64,000 nt of DNA. It comes from Chitinophaga pinensis. GTDB lineage: Bacteria > Bacteroidota > Bacteroidia > NS11-12g > UBA955. The translations under genes and the position numbers were made by a program. The stretch covers positions 1 through 64,000 of the forward strand of contig CAMDUE010000014.1 of assembly GCA_945877575.1 (NCBI GenBank), given 5' to 3'. Positions 27,278-36,500 of this stretch are shown in pieces. Positions within the stretch are counted from its first letter, which is position 1; each line of letters starts with the position of its first letter. The notes beneath the pieces are model-generated. The model searched no databases. It was not told the origin of the DNA and saw nothing but the letters and a program-made list of their open reading frames with translations.

Positions 27278-29101
27278 TTATTTCGCATCAAATCTTTGCA
27301 AACCCAAGGTGTTGATTCCTTGATCAAAAATCAAATCTACAGGAATATTTGCAGTACTTAAAACTTGCAAATCTGTTTTCAAATCTGCAGGAACAGTTCC
27401 TCTGTCGGCCAACATTTTTTGTACGCCGGCAAGATCTCCATTGCCCTGTAACTGCAACAACTCAGAAGCCAATTTTTCAATGGCTAGTTTCATTGCATTT
27501 ACATCTACTTCATAACCCTTGTTCGACTTTTTCACGCAACCATTTTTCATCAACGTATTAAACGTAATCATGTTGGCTTTCCCGTGTGCACTGGAAGCGC
27601 CGAACCTTACCGATCTGAATACGGATGCAACAAAGGTCACATAGTAATCATCCAATTTTCCGGGCAATTCGCCTTTTTCATAAAGTTTGGTAACCATGTA
27701 AAGTCCCAATACATCTGCTTTACACTCCTCAATGGCTGAATAAGTAGCTCCTAAGGCTTCTCTTACGGTTTTATCCGGTTGATTTACCAAGTTCTTTACA
27801 CCCAAACCGTGTGCCACCTCATGGAACATCACATTGTTGAAGAAAGCATCAAACTTGATGTTCTTGCGTTGATTTGCTACTATCAATTTCTCTGAAATAG
27901 GAACCACAATTTCCTCAAATTTGGCCTTCATGGTATTTTTTAACTGAGATCTGCGAGTGCCAAAGTACTGTTGTAAAACCTCGTCATTGGGCAAATTAAC
28001 TGCTATAGTCTTGCTACCTGCGTTGCAATCTCCACCGTAATAGACCACATCAAATACCGCCAATGAACTCAATGGTTTCGATGGTTTTTCAAGTGGAGGA
28101 TAACCAGGAACTTCAATGACTTTGGGGCCTCGATTCATAATAATATCCCCATTCTCCAAAAGAATAACAGATGAATCAGATTCATCTCCCAACAACGGTT
28201 TATAAGGTGCATCTACAGGCAAACCCGCTTGAAGTTCCGGCAAATAACCAATAAGTCTGTCCAATTTTGCACCCCATTCGCGATCTCTAACCAAAACATA
28301 AGCCTCAAATGATGTCTTTGCACCCGCCAATTTATCTTCGTAATTTTCAATCGGGCCTATTACAACATCCAAATGTGATTTCAATGCCAACCACTCAGCA
28401 TCTGATCTGATGTAGTCATTGGTCATAACGGCTTGAGCCCTACCTTTTAAATAAACGGCAAAGGCAGAATCTTCTTTTTCTATTGCAGCGGCTGCTTTTT
28501 CCAATTCCTCCATGATAGAGATACACTCTTTTTGATATTCTATACTGAAATCTGCTATTTCCACTTCCTTTCCATTTTTTAATGGAAACTTCTCCATTGG
28601 AGGCGGCATGTTCTGAGGATCTTTTTTCATCAATTCCTGCATTTCCTGCATGGTTCTAGCATTTCTCACTACCGTGTAGGGCGACAACACTCTAAATTTC
28701 ACCCCTTCATCTACTTGGGAAACATCAAATCCTTCAGGATAAAAATTCACACCTACAGGCTTCACCCCTGCACCTTTTAAAAATGGAGCATCATCATTGA
28801 GTCGGTCCCAAGGTCCGTAATTAATCTCCATGAATTTTTTCAAATCTGGATCTTTGATTCCAGCCAAAGCCTTAGATTTCTCCATGTAAGATTGCTTCCA
28901 GAAAACTTCGTCGGCCTTCTGAGCCGCTTTCATCAAATGCACGAGACACTTTTTCTCTGCATCAGACAATAAATTTGTATCGGTTTCAAGTTTAATTTCC
29001 TTGTAAATTGATAGTCTTTGTTTTAAAGGATAATCCTTCGCTACGGTTTGTGCGCTCAGCGACGTGCAAAATCCTAAAAATATAACAGCTAGTATTCTCA
29101 T
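27278..29101 (-). CDS. Secreted M49-like (dipeptidyl-peptidase III-type) zinc peptidase
   Basis: 607 residues with signal peptide MRILAVIFLGFCTSLSAQ. The zinc signature is HEVAH at 427-431, and the second-ligand motif EECKAD lies at 458-463, about 27 residues later, as in dipeptidyl-peptidase III (EECRA). Canonical DPP III has the six-residue HExxGH; this protein has the five-residue HExxH form. The family is widespread in Bacteroidota and poorly characterised. A TAACTTTG promoter element lies at 29124-29131. Export plus linkage to a Prc-type protease suggests a role in periplasmic peptide turnover. Confidence 0.82.
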   Translation of the reverse strand: MRILAVIFLGFCTSLSAQTVAKDYPLKQRLSIYKEIKLETDTNLLSDAEKKCLVHLMKAAQKADEVFWKQSYMEKSKALAGIKDPDLKKFMEINYGPWDRLNDDAPFLKGAGVKPVGVNFYPEGFDVSQVDEGVKFRVLSPYTVVRNARTMQEMQELMKKDPQNMPPPMEKFPLKNGKEVEIADFSIEYQKECISIMEELEKAAAAIEKEDSAFAVYLKGRAQAVMTNDYIRSDAEWLALKSHLDVVIGPIENYEDKLAGAKTSFEAYVLVRDREWGAKLDRLIGYLPELQAGLPVDAPYKPLLGDESDSSVILLENGDIIMNRGPKVIEVPGYPPLEKPSKPLSSLAVFDVVYYGGDCNAGSKTIAVNLPNDEVLQQYFGTRRSQLKNTMKAKFEEIVVPISEKLIVANQRKNIKFDAFFNNVMFHEVAHGLGVKNLVNQPDKTVREALGATYSAIEECKADVLGLYMVTKLYEKGELPGKLDDYYVTFVASVFRSVRFGASSAHGKANMITFNTLMKNGCVKKSNKGYEVDVNAMKLAIEKLASELLQLQGNGDLAGVQKMLADRGTVPADLKTDLQVLSTANIPVDLIFDQGINTLGLQRFDAK

Positions 29102-29123
29102 TAGATGAATTTTTGTTAAATCA

Positions 29124-29131
29124 CAAAGTTA
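29124..29131 (-). promoter_or_regulatory. -7 promoter element for the M49-like/prc operon
   Basis: TAACTTTG on the minus strand matches TAnnTTTG exactly. It ends 22 nt upstream of the ATG, leaving a short leader. Confidence 0.65.
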
Positions 29132-29218
29132 ACCGATGGGGGCAGTAAAAAAAATCCATCCATTGAATTGCTGAAAATTAACGATGAAAATATCAAACCG
29201 AACGATTTTCGCATTAAG

Positions 29219-30247
29219 ATGACAAAAATTAATTGCAACTTCGCGCCCTTGAAAAACGCTGTTCAACTGTCAGAAAATCTCCAAAACAAACTTTTTCCAG
29301 GGCTCTCAAACCAAGCCGGAAAAGTGCAAGTGGGTGAGCATCAATATCCCATGAGCGTCATGGAGCTCAACCACCCTACAGGTAAATACGTCAACAAAAT
29401 TCTCATCGCCATCTTTAACGCCTTTTCCCGCAAAGGAGTGATTCAAACAGTTGGAAATGCAAGCGCTCCTGGACTAATCTTTCCTGAACTAGTTTCAAAT
29501 ATTGGAATAAATCAATTTGATACCGCCCAAAATAAATGTCCCATCATTTCAGTGAATATCTTAGGTTCGGAACAATTTCCCGATTCTGTTACCGTTCAAG
29601 CTGAACCCTTCATGGTATTACAATTCAACCCCCTTTGGTCCAACACCAAAGAATATCTCTCTGAGATGAGTTCAAAATATAGGGTTCGCGCTCAAAAAGT
29701 TCTGACTGTAAGCAGCGAATTAACCAAAACAAAATTATCCGACTTGCCTTCAAATGAATGGATTGCCCCTTGCTCTGCTCTCCTTTACCAATCGCTCCAA
29801 GATAAAACCATTGCTATTGGAAAAAATCTGGCTGACCTGTTGCATTGCTATTCCAAAAGTTTAGGCCAGAATTTCCATGTTTTTGGCTACTACCACGAGG
29901 GTTCATTGGTGGGTTTTACTTCGTGCATCACAGATGAAAACAACCTTTTTGCCATGCATTTAGGCATGAAAAAAGGCGTAAACGAAGACTTAAAACTTTA
30001 CCAAAGAATGCTCTTTGATTTGGTTGAATTTGGAATAGATAACCGAGCAAATAGCATCAACTTTGGCCGCACGGGCACTGAAATAAAAAGCTGTTTGGGT
30101 GCTAAACCAGTGGAAAATTCTTTTGTGGTTTTCACCCGTTCTAAATTCCTTCTTTCCCTCTTCAGAATCTACCTAAAGTACTTCCGTAACTCAAAATCAT
30201 ACACCGTTCGCGAACCTTTTAAATCAAAATCTAAAGTATTGGCTTAA
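29219..30247 (+). CDS. GNAT/FemAB-like acyltransferase-fold protein
   Basis: About 342 residues from the ATG at 29219 (an in-frame TTG lies 51 bp upstream). The central motif MSSKYRVRAQKV and the later YYHEGSLVGFTSCITDENNLFAMHLGMK resemble Bacteroidota proteins annotated as GNAT or peptidoglycan-bridge (FemAB-like) N-acyltransferases. There is no signal peptide or clear membrane span. The acceptor substrate cannot be predicted. It is followed within 9 bp by a secreted C1 peptidase gene. Confidence 0.55.
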   Translation: MTKINCNFAPLKNAVQLSENLQNKLFPGLSNQAGKVQVGEHQYPMSVMELNHPTGKYVNKILIAIFNAFSRKGVIQTVGNASAPGLIFPELVSNIGINQFDTAQNKCPIISVNILGSEQFPDSVTVQAEPFMVLQFNPLWSNTKEYLSEMSSKYRVRAQKVLTVSSELTKTKLSDLPSNEWIAPCSALLYQSLQDKTIAIGKNLADLLHCYSKSLGQNFHVFGYYHEGSLVGFTSCITDENNLFAMHLGMKKGVNEDLKLYQRMLFDLVEFGIDNRANSINFGRTGTEIKSCLGAKPVENSFVVFTRSKFLLSLFRIYLKYFRNSKSYTVREPFKSKSKVLA

Positions 30248-30256
30248 ATTAGACCC

Positions 30257-31432
30257 ATGAAGTGGTTTAATTTTACCTCTATTTCTCTTTTTTTCGGGGG
30301 ATGTTTTTTCGGTCCAACCTACGCTCAATTCAGCACCAACAAAGAGGGCAGCTTGTATTCATTTGAAAAAATCTCTCATGTCGAAAATACCAAAGTGAAA
30401 GATCAGTGCAAAACTGCCACCTGTTGGAGCTACTCCACACTTTCACTGATTGAATCTGATCTCATCCGCAAAAACAAAGGAAATCACGACCTGAGCGAAA
30501 TGTACATTGCTCGCTGTGCCTACGTTGAAAAAGCCATTACCTATGTAAGAATGAACGGAAAACACCAGTTTGACGAGGGCGGAGAGGGACACGACATCAA
30601 TTACATCATTTCCAAATACGGCATTGTTCCTGAAGAAATTTATACCGGATTGTTAAACGGCAAAATCCGCCACGACCACTCCGAGCTGGTAGCCGTTTTA
30701 AAATCGGTGGTTGAAACCGTGTTAAAACAACCATCGGGTAAAATTGGTACCGAGTGGATTGGCGCCATCAATGGAATTTTAGATGCTTACCTCGGTAAAA
30801 TCCCCACAGAATTTACCTACCGCGGCAAAAACTACAATCCCAAAACATTTGCAGAATCTTTAGAATTAGATCAAAATCAATATAAAATCTACACCAGCTT
30901 TACTCATCATCCTTTCTATCAATCTTTTGCTATTGAAGTCCCCGATAACTGGTCCATGCAAATGGCAGAAAACCTACCCTTAAACGAGATGACCCAAGCC
31001 GTAGATAAAGCCTTAAAAAAAGGAATTTCTGTAGCATGGGCAGCAGATGTAAGCGAAAAAGGCTTTAGCTTTAGAGATGGCATTGCACTTATTCCAATGC
31101 ATGATTCACTCATCAAAAAAGAAGGACAAGACAACAAGCAATTCAACAATGCGGGCGCAGAAAGAAAAGGGAATGCCTTTACCATCCCTTGCGAGCAAAA
31201 GTCGATTACCCAAGAGTCACGACAAGAAGCATTTGATCTTCAACAAACCACAGACGACCACGGAATGCACATTGTAGGACTTTACAAAGAAAAAAGCACA
31301 GGAATGGAATATTATTTGGTCAAAAATTCATGGGGAACCGTCAACAACCTAAATGGTTACATTTTTGTCAGCAAGCCCTACTTCCTTTACAAGACCATTT
31401 CAGTGATGATTCACCAAGAAGGTATAAAATAA
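30257..31432 (+). CDS. Secreted C1-family cysteine peptidase (bleomycin hydrolase/PepC type)
   Basis: 391 residues. The signal peptide ends near GPTYAQ. The papain-fold residues are present: Cys56 in TCWSYST, His338 in DDHGMHIVG, and Asn357 in VKNSWG. These contexts match the C1B group (bleomycin hydrolase/aminopeptidase C), which is normally cytosolic; export to the periplasm is common in Bacteroidota versions. It lies 9 bp after the acyltransferase-like gene. Confidence 0.88.
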   Translation: MKWFNFTSISLFFGGCFFGPTYAQFSTNKEGSLYSFEKISHVENTKVKDQCKTATCWSYSTLSLIESDLIRKNKGNHDLSEMYIARCAYVEKAITYVRMNGKHQFDEGGEGHDINYIISKYGIVPEEIYTGLLNGKIRHDHSELVAVLKSVVETVLKQPSGKIGTEWIGAINGILDAYLGKIPTEFTYRGKNYNPKTFAESLELDQNQYKIYTSFTHHPFYQSFAIEVPDNWSMQMAENLPLNEMTQAVDKALKKGISVAWAADVSEKGFSFRDGIALIPMHDSLIKKEGQDNKQFNNAGAERKGNAFTIPCEQKSITQESRQEAFDLQQTTDDHGMHIVGLYKEKSTGMEYYLVKNSWGTVNNLNGYIFVSKPYFLYKTISVMIHQEGIK

Positions 31433-31444
31433 TTATGACTATTA

Positions 31445-31477
31445 AATCAATTATTTATTAACTATTAATAATTGATT
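31445..31477. repeat. AT-only inverted repeat after the C1 peptidase gene
   Basis: Perfect 11-bp arms AATCAATTATT and AATAATTGATT separated by 11 bp, 12 bp after the stop codon. It may be a weak terminator or a protein-binding site for the following gene. Confidence 0.4.
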
Positions 31478-31548
31478 AATAACACATTAGCATACATTTC
31501 AAACTCCATTAATACCCAATTCTAATCAAAGTACTTTCTTCGAGGAGC

Positions 31549-32403
31549 ATGCAAAGCCCTCAAAGAAGAACTTTGGAAGTTTGCGTTTTAAGCGATCTTC
31601 ACCTCGGAACATTCGGGTGCCACGCGCTCGAAATTGTAGACTATCTAAAATCTATACAACCCAAGATTCTCGTTCTCAATGGCGACATCATTGACATTTG
31701 GCAATTCAGAAAAAAATACTTTCCCGCAGCGCATATACAGGTAATTCGAGAAGTATTCAAATTGATGGAATTGGGAACCCATGTTTACTACATTACCGGA
31801 AACCATGACGAAGCCCTCAGAAAATACTCAGGCACCAAACTAGGAAATCTTACGCTTGACGATAAACTCGTTCTAGAGCTTGATGGTAAAAAAACATGGA
31901 TCTTTCACGGCGATATCTTTGATGCCACCACACGAGGCAGTGCCAAAATCATTGCCAAACTCGGCGGACAAGGCTATGATTTGCTGATATGGTTGAATCA
32001 TGTAACCAACAAACTACTTACTGCACTTGGCTATGAGAAACGAAGCTTCTCCAAAAAAATCAAGAACAGTGTCAAACAGGCTGTAAAATGGATTGGGGAC
32101 TTCGAAGTAACTGCAGCTGAGTTAGCCATTGAAAATCAATTTGACTATGTGATATGTGGACACATCCACCAGCCTCAAAAAAGAGTCATCACAAAAAACG
32201 GCAAATCAACGACTTACCTTAATAGCGGCGATTGGTTAGAAAATCTAACGTCATTGGAATACCAAAAAGGCCAATGGGAAATTTATTACCATCAGCAAAA
32301 TGCATCCCAAAAAAGCCAAAGCACCATAGAAGCTTATCAAACACCAAAAGTACCTGATGTTCTAACCGAACAGGTTGCATTTTGGATTCAAAGTGCTCTT
32401 TAA
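31549..32403 (+). CDS. LpxH-like metallophosphoesterase (UDP-2,3-diacylglucosamine diphosphatase family)
   Basis: 284 residues. All motifs of a calcineurin-like phosphoesterase are present: SDLHLGT, NGDIIDIW, GNHDEAL, FHGDIFD and GHIHQP, binding two metals. The DIW and LNSGDW contexts match the LpxH group, which cleaves UDP-2,3-diacylglucosamine in lipid A synthesis. The protein is longer than classical LpxH (about 240), so it may be a paralogue acting on another diphosphate lipid. The paired downstream glycosyltransferase supports a cell-envelope role. The sequence GAGGAG precedes the ATG by one base, too close to act as a normal ribosome site. Confidence 0.8.
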   Translation: MQSPQRRTLEVCVLSDLHLGTFGCHALEIVDYLKSIQPKILVLNGDIIDIWQFRKKYFPAAHIQVIREVFKLMELGTHVYYITGNHDEALRKYSGTKLGNLTLDDKLVLELDGKKTWIFHGDIFDATTRGSAKIIAKLGGQGYDLLIWLNHVTNKLLTALGYEKRSFSKKIKNSVKQAVKWIGDFEVTAAELAIENQFDYVICGHIHQPQKRVITKNGKSTTYLNSGDWLENLTSLEYQKGQWEIYYHQQNASQKSQSTIEAYQTPKVPDVLTEQVAFWIQSAL

Positions 32404-32412
32404 TTAAGCCAA

Positions 32413-33411
32413 ATGAAAATCTTATACTGCATCCAAGCTACAGGAAACGGTCACATCTCGCGTGCAATTGAGTTACTTCCTCACCTATATAAATACGCGG
32501 AAGTTGATGTTTTTCTTAGCGGTGCAAATTCATCTTTGAGACCTGATTTACCCATCAAATATCGAAGTGCTGGACTTTCATTGTTTTATCGCCCCGAGGG
32601 AAATTTAAATTGGTGGAAAATCATCAAACAATTAAACCCTTTCCGGCTTTTTAGAGATGCGCTAAACTTACCCGTTCAAAATTATGATCACGTCATCATT
32701 GATTATGAATTCATTGGAAGTCTTGCCTGTAAAATTAGGCGGAAACCCTTCCTCCACATCGGAAATCAGGCCAGTTTCGCATCCAAATTGATTCCACGTC
32801 CTCCGAAAAAACACCTAGCCTCAGAATGGGTGCTGAAAAACTATTGCTATTCCAAGTTTAACATTGGCTATCACTACAAAAACTACGAAAAATGGATTCT
32901 TCCGCCAACCATCAAACAACACTTTTGGGATGCTGAGCCCACTGCGGGTGAGCACATTACCGTTTACCTTCCCCACATTTCTAAACGAGAAATAAACCGC
33001 TACTTTTACGCTATCAGAGGGGTTGAATTTCATATTTTTCACCCTGAAGTTCAGAAAATTGAAATTGATTTCAACATACAATGGCACCCTATTGAGGGAT
33101 CGAAATTTGACCACGACCTCATACACTCCAAAGGTGTTATTACGGCTGCCGGCTTTCAAACTACTGCCGAGGCTTTGTTTCTGGGGAAACCTTTACTGGT
33201 TATTCCCATCCCCAAACAGTATGAACAATGGTGCAACGCCGAAGCCCTCAAAGAGTATGACGTTGAAGTTGTGAATACACTGAATCTAGATTTTGAAAAC
33301 ACATTCAGAAAGTGGTATAAAAAATCTGAACCGCCAAAAAACAAACCTCTCTTTGTTAAGACCGAAGATATTGCGAATCGCATACTTACAGAGTTGCAAA
33401 GCATGCCCTAA
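32413..33411 (+). CDS. Glycosyltransferase family protein (GT28/MurG-like fold)
   Basis: 332 residues. The N-terminal [21 protein letters not shown] is the glycine-rich acceptor-site motif of MurG/GT28-type enzymes. The C-terminal [25 protein letters not shown] is the nucleotide-sugar binding region. No membrane span. It begins 9 bp after the LpxH-like gene. The pair suggests glycolipid synthesis or tailoring at the inner membrane; sugar and acceptor are unknown. Confidence 0.75.
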   Translation: MKILYCIQATGNGHISRAIELLPHLYKYAEVDVFLSGANSSLRPDLPIKYRSAGLSLFYRPEGNLNWWKIIKQLNPFRLFRDALNLPVQNYDHVIIDYEFIGSLACKIRRKPFLHIGNQASFASKLIPRPPKKHLASEWVLKNYCYSKFNIGYHYKNYEKWILPPTIKQHFWDAEPTAGEHITVYLPHISKREINRYFYAIRGVEFHIFHPEVQKIEIDFNIQWHPIEGSKFDHDLIHSKGVITAAGFQTTAEALFLGKPLLVIPIPKQYEQWCNAEALKEYDVEVVNTLNLDFENTFRKWYKKSEPPKNKPLFVKTEDIANRILTELQSMP

Positions 33412-33417
33412 ACCACG

Positions 33418-33425
33418 TATCTTTG
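33418..33425 (+). promoter_or_regulatory. -7 promoter element of ald
   Basis: TATCTTTG matches TAnnTTTG and lies 18 nt before the ald ATG, immediately after the preceding gene's stop codon. Confidence 0.65.
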
Positions 33426-33443
33426 CCCCAATTTTTCAAAACC

Positions 33444-34553
33444 ATGATAATCGGGGTACCTAAAGAAATCAAGAACAACGAAAACCGCGTTGCAGTAACT
33501 CCTGCTGGAGTAAGTGAATTTGTAAAACATGGACATAAAGTTTATGTTCAATCAACCGCCGGTCTAGGCAGTGGTTTCTCTGACGAGGAATACACCAAAG
33601 CCGGTGCTAATCTACTCCCAACCATTGAGGAAGTCTACGGCATCGCCGAAATGATTGTAAAGGTTAAGGAACCCATTGAACAAGAATATTCTTTGATTCG
33701 TGCTGGACAATTATTGTTCACTTATTTCCATTTCGCTTCTTACGAGCCTTTGACCCATGCTATGATCAAAAGTGGAGCCATTTGCTTAGCTTATGAAACC
33801 GTTGAAGTTAACAGATCTTTGCCACTGCTCATCCCTATGAGCGAAGTTGCTGGTCGTATGAGTATCCAAGAAGGTGCTAAATACCTTGAAAAACCCATGG
33901 GCGGCCGCGGAATCCTTTTAGGAGGCGTACCAGGTGTTAAACCTGCAAACGTAGTAGTTCTAGGTGGCGGAATCGTAGGGACTCAAGCAGCCAAAATGGC
34001 CGCAGGCTTGGGTGCTGACGTAACCATCATGGATGTTAGTTTGAATCGCTTGCGTCAACTTGACGATATCATGCCAGCAAACGTTAAAACTCAATACAGC
34101 AACGATTACAACATTCGCGAAGCAGTAAAAACTGCAGACCTCGTAATTGGTGGCGTATTAATCCCAGGTGCTAAAGCTCCAAAATTGATCACCAAAGATA
34201 TGCTTTCTACCATGCGTCCTGGTTCTGTCATTGTTGACGTTGCCATTGACCAAGGAGGCTGTTTTGAAACTTCAAAACCAACCACTCACGCTGAACCAAC
34301 TTACGTAGTTGACGGAGTAGTACACTATTGCGTAGCAAACATGCCAGGTGCAGTTCCTTATACATCAACACTTGCATTAACCAACGCAACCCTTCCCTAT
34401 GCCGTTCAACTAGCCAATAAAGGTTGGAAGCAAGCTTGCTCTGACAACGCTGACCTTCGCCTCGGGCTAAACGTAGTCGAAGGAAAAGTAGTTTACGAAG
34501 GTGTTAGCGAAGCATTTAACCTACCCTACACCCCTGTAAACGAGGTACTTTAA
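33444..34553 (+). CDS. ald: Alanine dehydrogenase
   Basis: 369 residues. It catalyses the NAD-linked interconversion of L-alanine with pyruvate and ammonia. The N-terminus [20 protein letters not shown] carries the conserved substrate-binding Arg, and Lys follows in MIVKVKEP. The nucleotide fold has [17 protein letters not shown], and the catalytic-domain motif [20 protein letters not shown] is nearly invariant in the family. I chose the ATG at 33444, downstream of the promoter element, over an in-frame start 21 bp earlier. A long heptamer array begins 3 bp after the stop codon. Confidence 0.96.
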   Translation: MIIGVPKEIKNNENRVAVTPAGVSEFVKHGHKVYVQSTAGLGSGFSDEEYTKAGANLLPTIEEVYGIAEMIVKVKEPIEQEYSLIRAGQLLFTYFHFASYEPLTHAMIKSGAICLAYETVEVNRSLPLLIPMSEVAGRMSIQEGAKYLEKPMGGRGILLGGVPGVKPANVVVLGGGIVGTQAAKMAAGLGADVTIMDVSLNRLRQLDDIMPANVKTQYSNDYNIREAVKTADLVIGGVLIPGAKAPKLITKDMLSTMRPGSVIVDVAIDQGGCFETSKPTTHAEPTYVVDGVVHYCVANMPGAVPYTSTLALTNATLPYAVQLANKGWKQACSDNADLRLGLNVVEGKVVYEGVSEAFNLPYTPVNEVL

Positions 34554-34556
34554 TAG

Positions 34557-34941
34557 GTACCGGGTATCGGGTATCGGGTATCGGGTACCGGGTACCGGGT
34601 ACCGGGTATCGGGTACCGGGTACCGGGTATCGGGTATCGGGTATCGGGTATCGGGTACCGGGTATCGGGTATCGGGTGTTGGGTACCGGGCTTAGGGTTT
34701 CATGCAAAATGCTGTCACTAGACCCTAGTCACTCGTCCCTCGTCTCAAGTCACCAGTCCCTCGTCACCAGTCACCAGTCACCAGCCCCTAGTCACTAGCC
34801 AACAGACTACGGACTATCGACTAAAGTCCAAGTACCAAGTACCATAGACCAGGTACCATAGACCATAGACCAGGTACCATAGACCATAGACCAGGTACCT
34901 GGTACATGTACCAAAGACTAAAGACCATGTCCCAAAGACTA
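34557..34941. repeat. 55-unit heptamer tandem array (array 2)
   Basis: The 385 bp divide into 55 consecutive 7-bp units with no register slip. Three sub-families follow in order: GTATCGG/GTACCGG (19 units to 34689), a degenerate block centred on CTAGTCA/CCAGTCA (about 34711-34801), and AAGTACC/ATAGACC/AGGTACC (about 34830-34899). The end of the array contains the ATG of the alpha/beta hydrolase gene at 34927, so residues 1-5 of that protein are encoded by repeat units. Units GTACCGG and AAGTACC (in phase-shifted form) are shared with array 1 at 3608-3817. The whole intergenic gap is made of this array; nothing else is seen in it. Confidence 0.95.
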
Positions 34942-35700
34942 AATTATAAAATATACGGAGAAGAGCATTCCAAAACCATCATCATTTTGCATGGTGTTTT
35001 TGGAATGCTTGATAATTGGCACTTGGCGGCGAAAGCATTATCAGAAACTCATAAAGTAGTTACCTACGATGCTCGAAATCACGGTAAGTCATTTCATGAT
35101 AAAGATTGTTCTTATCAGGCTATGTCAAATGATTTGCTTCACCTCATGGAAGAACTTAACATTGAAAATGCCTATATTCTAGCTCATTCAATGGGTGGAA
35201 AAACCGCCATGCTTTTTGCAGATCAACATCCCCAGAAAGTAATTAAATTGATACCCGTTGATATTGCACCAAAAGCTTATCACGCAGGACATCTTGAGTA
35301 CATTCAGGCTTTTAAAAGCATCGATTTTAGCAAAATTCAATCCCGTAAAGAGGCGGATGATGCGTTCCTGCCCTATGCCCCTATCTTGGGTGTTAGGCAA
35401 TTCTTGTTGAAAAACCTCGAAGTCAATCCATCTGGGGGATATCAACTTAAAATAAACATCAATGCCATTGAAAATCATTATTACGACATCATTGGCGGAT
35501 TGAATTTTCAGAATGTCTTCAACGGTGAGACCCACTTCATTTTGGGTGAAAAAAGTGGATACCTAAAAGAATCTGACAAACCCTACATTGAACAACATTT
35601 TCCACATTCCAATTATCACACCATCAGCAAAGCAGGACATTGGGTGCATGCTGACAACCCCGAAGAATTTCTGCAAGTGGTAAAAGCAATTATTGATTAA
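34927..35700 (+). CDS. Alpha/beta hydrolase (YbfF-like esterase)
   Basis: 257 residues from the ATG at 34927. HGVFGMLDNWH gives the oxyanion region, the nucleophile is Ser in AHSMGGK, and the His is in AGHWVHAD. The pattern DARNHGKS is typical of YbfF-type acyl esterases. The substrate is unknown. The first residues MSQRL are encoded within the heptamer array. An earlier in-frame ATG at 34906 also lies in the array and cannot be excluded. It leads a three-gene plus-strand run with a barrel protein and waaA. Confidence 0.85.
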   Translation: MSQRLNYKIYGEEHSKTIIILHGVFGMLDNWHLAAKALSETHKVVTYDARNHGKSFHDKDCSYQAMSNDLLHLMEELNIENAYILAHSMGGKTAMLFADQHPQKVIKLIPVDIAPKAYHAGHLEYIQAFKSIDFSKIQSRKEADDAFLPYAPILGVRQFLLKNLEVNPSGGYQLKININAIENHYYDIIGGLNFQNVFNGETHFILGEKSGYLKESDKPYIEQHFPHSNYHTISKAGHWVHADNPEEFLQVVKAIID

Positions 35701-35705
35701 CTTCG
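35698..35705 (+). promoter_or_regulatory. -7-like element overlapping a stop codon
   Basis: TAACTTCG, a TAnnTTCG match. Its first three bases are the TAA stop of the hydrolase gene. It ends 6 nt before the next ATG. Confidence 0.5.
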
Positions 35706-35711
35706 CCTTTC

Positions 35712-36500
35712 ATGAGAAATAAGTGGGTCCTTATTCTGCTTTTGTCGAGCTTCATAAACTTGAAGGCCCAAATGGGTTCGATTTCTGATTCTACTAGAAA
35801 GAAAAATGAAGAAAAAAGCTGGATCCTCATGCATGTCGCAGCAACCTATAGCGTGAATGCCGGTGATTGGGCCGATAGATATCCTGCGTACACCGCTTTG
35901 CCGCTCAGACTGGAATATTACCACAAAAATAAATACACCCTAGGCACCGATTTTAGCTTCTATCTCGGCTCACAAGTAAACTCAGCCGGTATGTTTCCAG
36001 ACATGACCGATGAAGATGGTGCACTTCGCGACAATAATGGTTATCCAGCCGTAGTTAGATATTACATGCGAGGTTGGTCTTCAAGAGCTTACGCCTTAAA
36101 AATCATTCCATTAAACCGCAATACCAAAAAAGAAGCCCGTTGGTCCATGCAATTGGGCGGCGGACTTGGATATACCAGGCATTATACCAAATTCAATTTC
36201 GACTTGGACATGGTTCCTCAGTTGGAAGATGAATATTTGGGCGGCTATGACCGGCTCACCACTGGCACACAATTATTTGAGCAAATTAGATTTCAATATT
36301 TGGATAATTCATCGGTTTCACTTTCTGCAGGATTTGAATTCCTTCAGGGATTCACCAAACACCAACGCGAATATGATTTCACCACCCGAAGTCCACAAAA
36401 TCAAGGTTACTTTGATTTAGGAATTGGTGCATTTATTGGGGTCATCATTCCCATTAAGCTCGGACAAACTTCGGCTTCAGAAGAATATTACATTGATTAA
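35712..36500 (+). CDS. Predicted outer-membrane beta-barrel protein, unknown function
   Basis: 262 residues with signal peptide MRNKWVLILLLSSFINLKAQ. The rest is rich in alternating aromatic/polar beta-strands (YTLGTDFSFYLGSQ, WSMQLGGGLGYTRHY, SVSLSAGFEFLQGF, YFDLGIGAFIGVIIPIKLG), consistent with a small barrel of about 8-10 strands. I do not recognise a named family. The stop codon abuts the ATG of waaA, so the two are probably translated together, hinting at a link to lipopolysaccharide. Confidence 0.65.
   Translation: MRNKWVLILLLSSFINLKAQMGSISDSTRKKNEEKSWILMHVAATYSVNAGDWADRYPAYTALPLRLEYYHKNKYTLGTDFSFYLGSQVNSAGMFPDMTDEDGALRDNNGYPAVVRYYMRGWSSRAYALKIIPLNRNTKKEARWSMQLGGGLGYTRHYTKFNFDLDMVPQLEDEYLGGYDRLTTGTQLFEQIRFQYLDNSSVSLSAGFEFLQGFTKHQREYDFTTRSPQNQGYFDLGIGAFIGVIIPIKLGQTSASEEYYID

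Noticed and set aside
31549-31551. Shine-Dalgarno GAGGAG in front of the LpxH-like gene
   Set aside because: Only one base separates it from the ATG, too near for normal pairing.
34516-34707. Minus-strand frame of repeated YPIPDTR/YPVPGTR
   Set aside because: Product of the GTATCGG/GTACCGG array, overlapping the 3' end of ald; not a gene.
34557-34941. CRISPR array
   Set aside because: Units are contiguous 7-mers with no spacers and no cas genes nearby.
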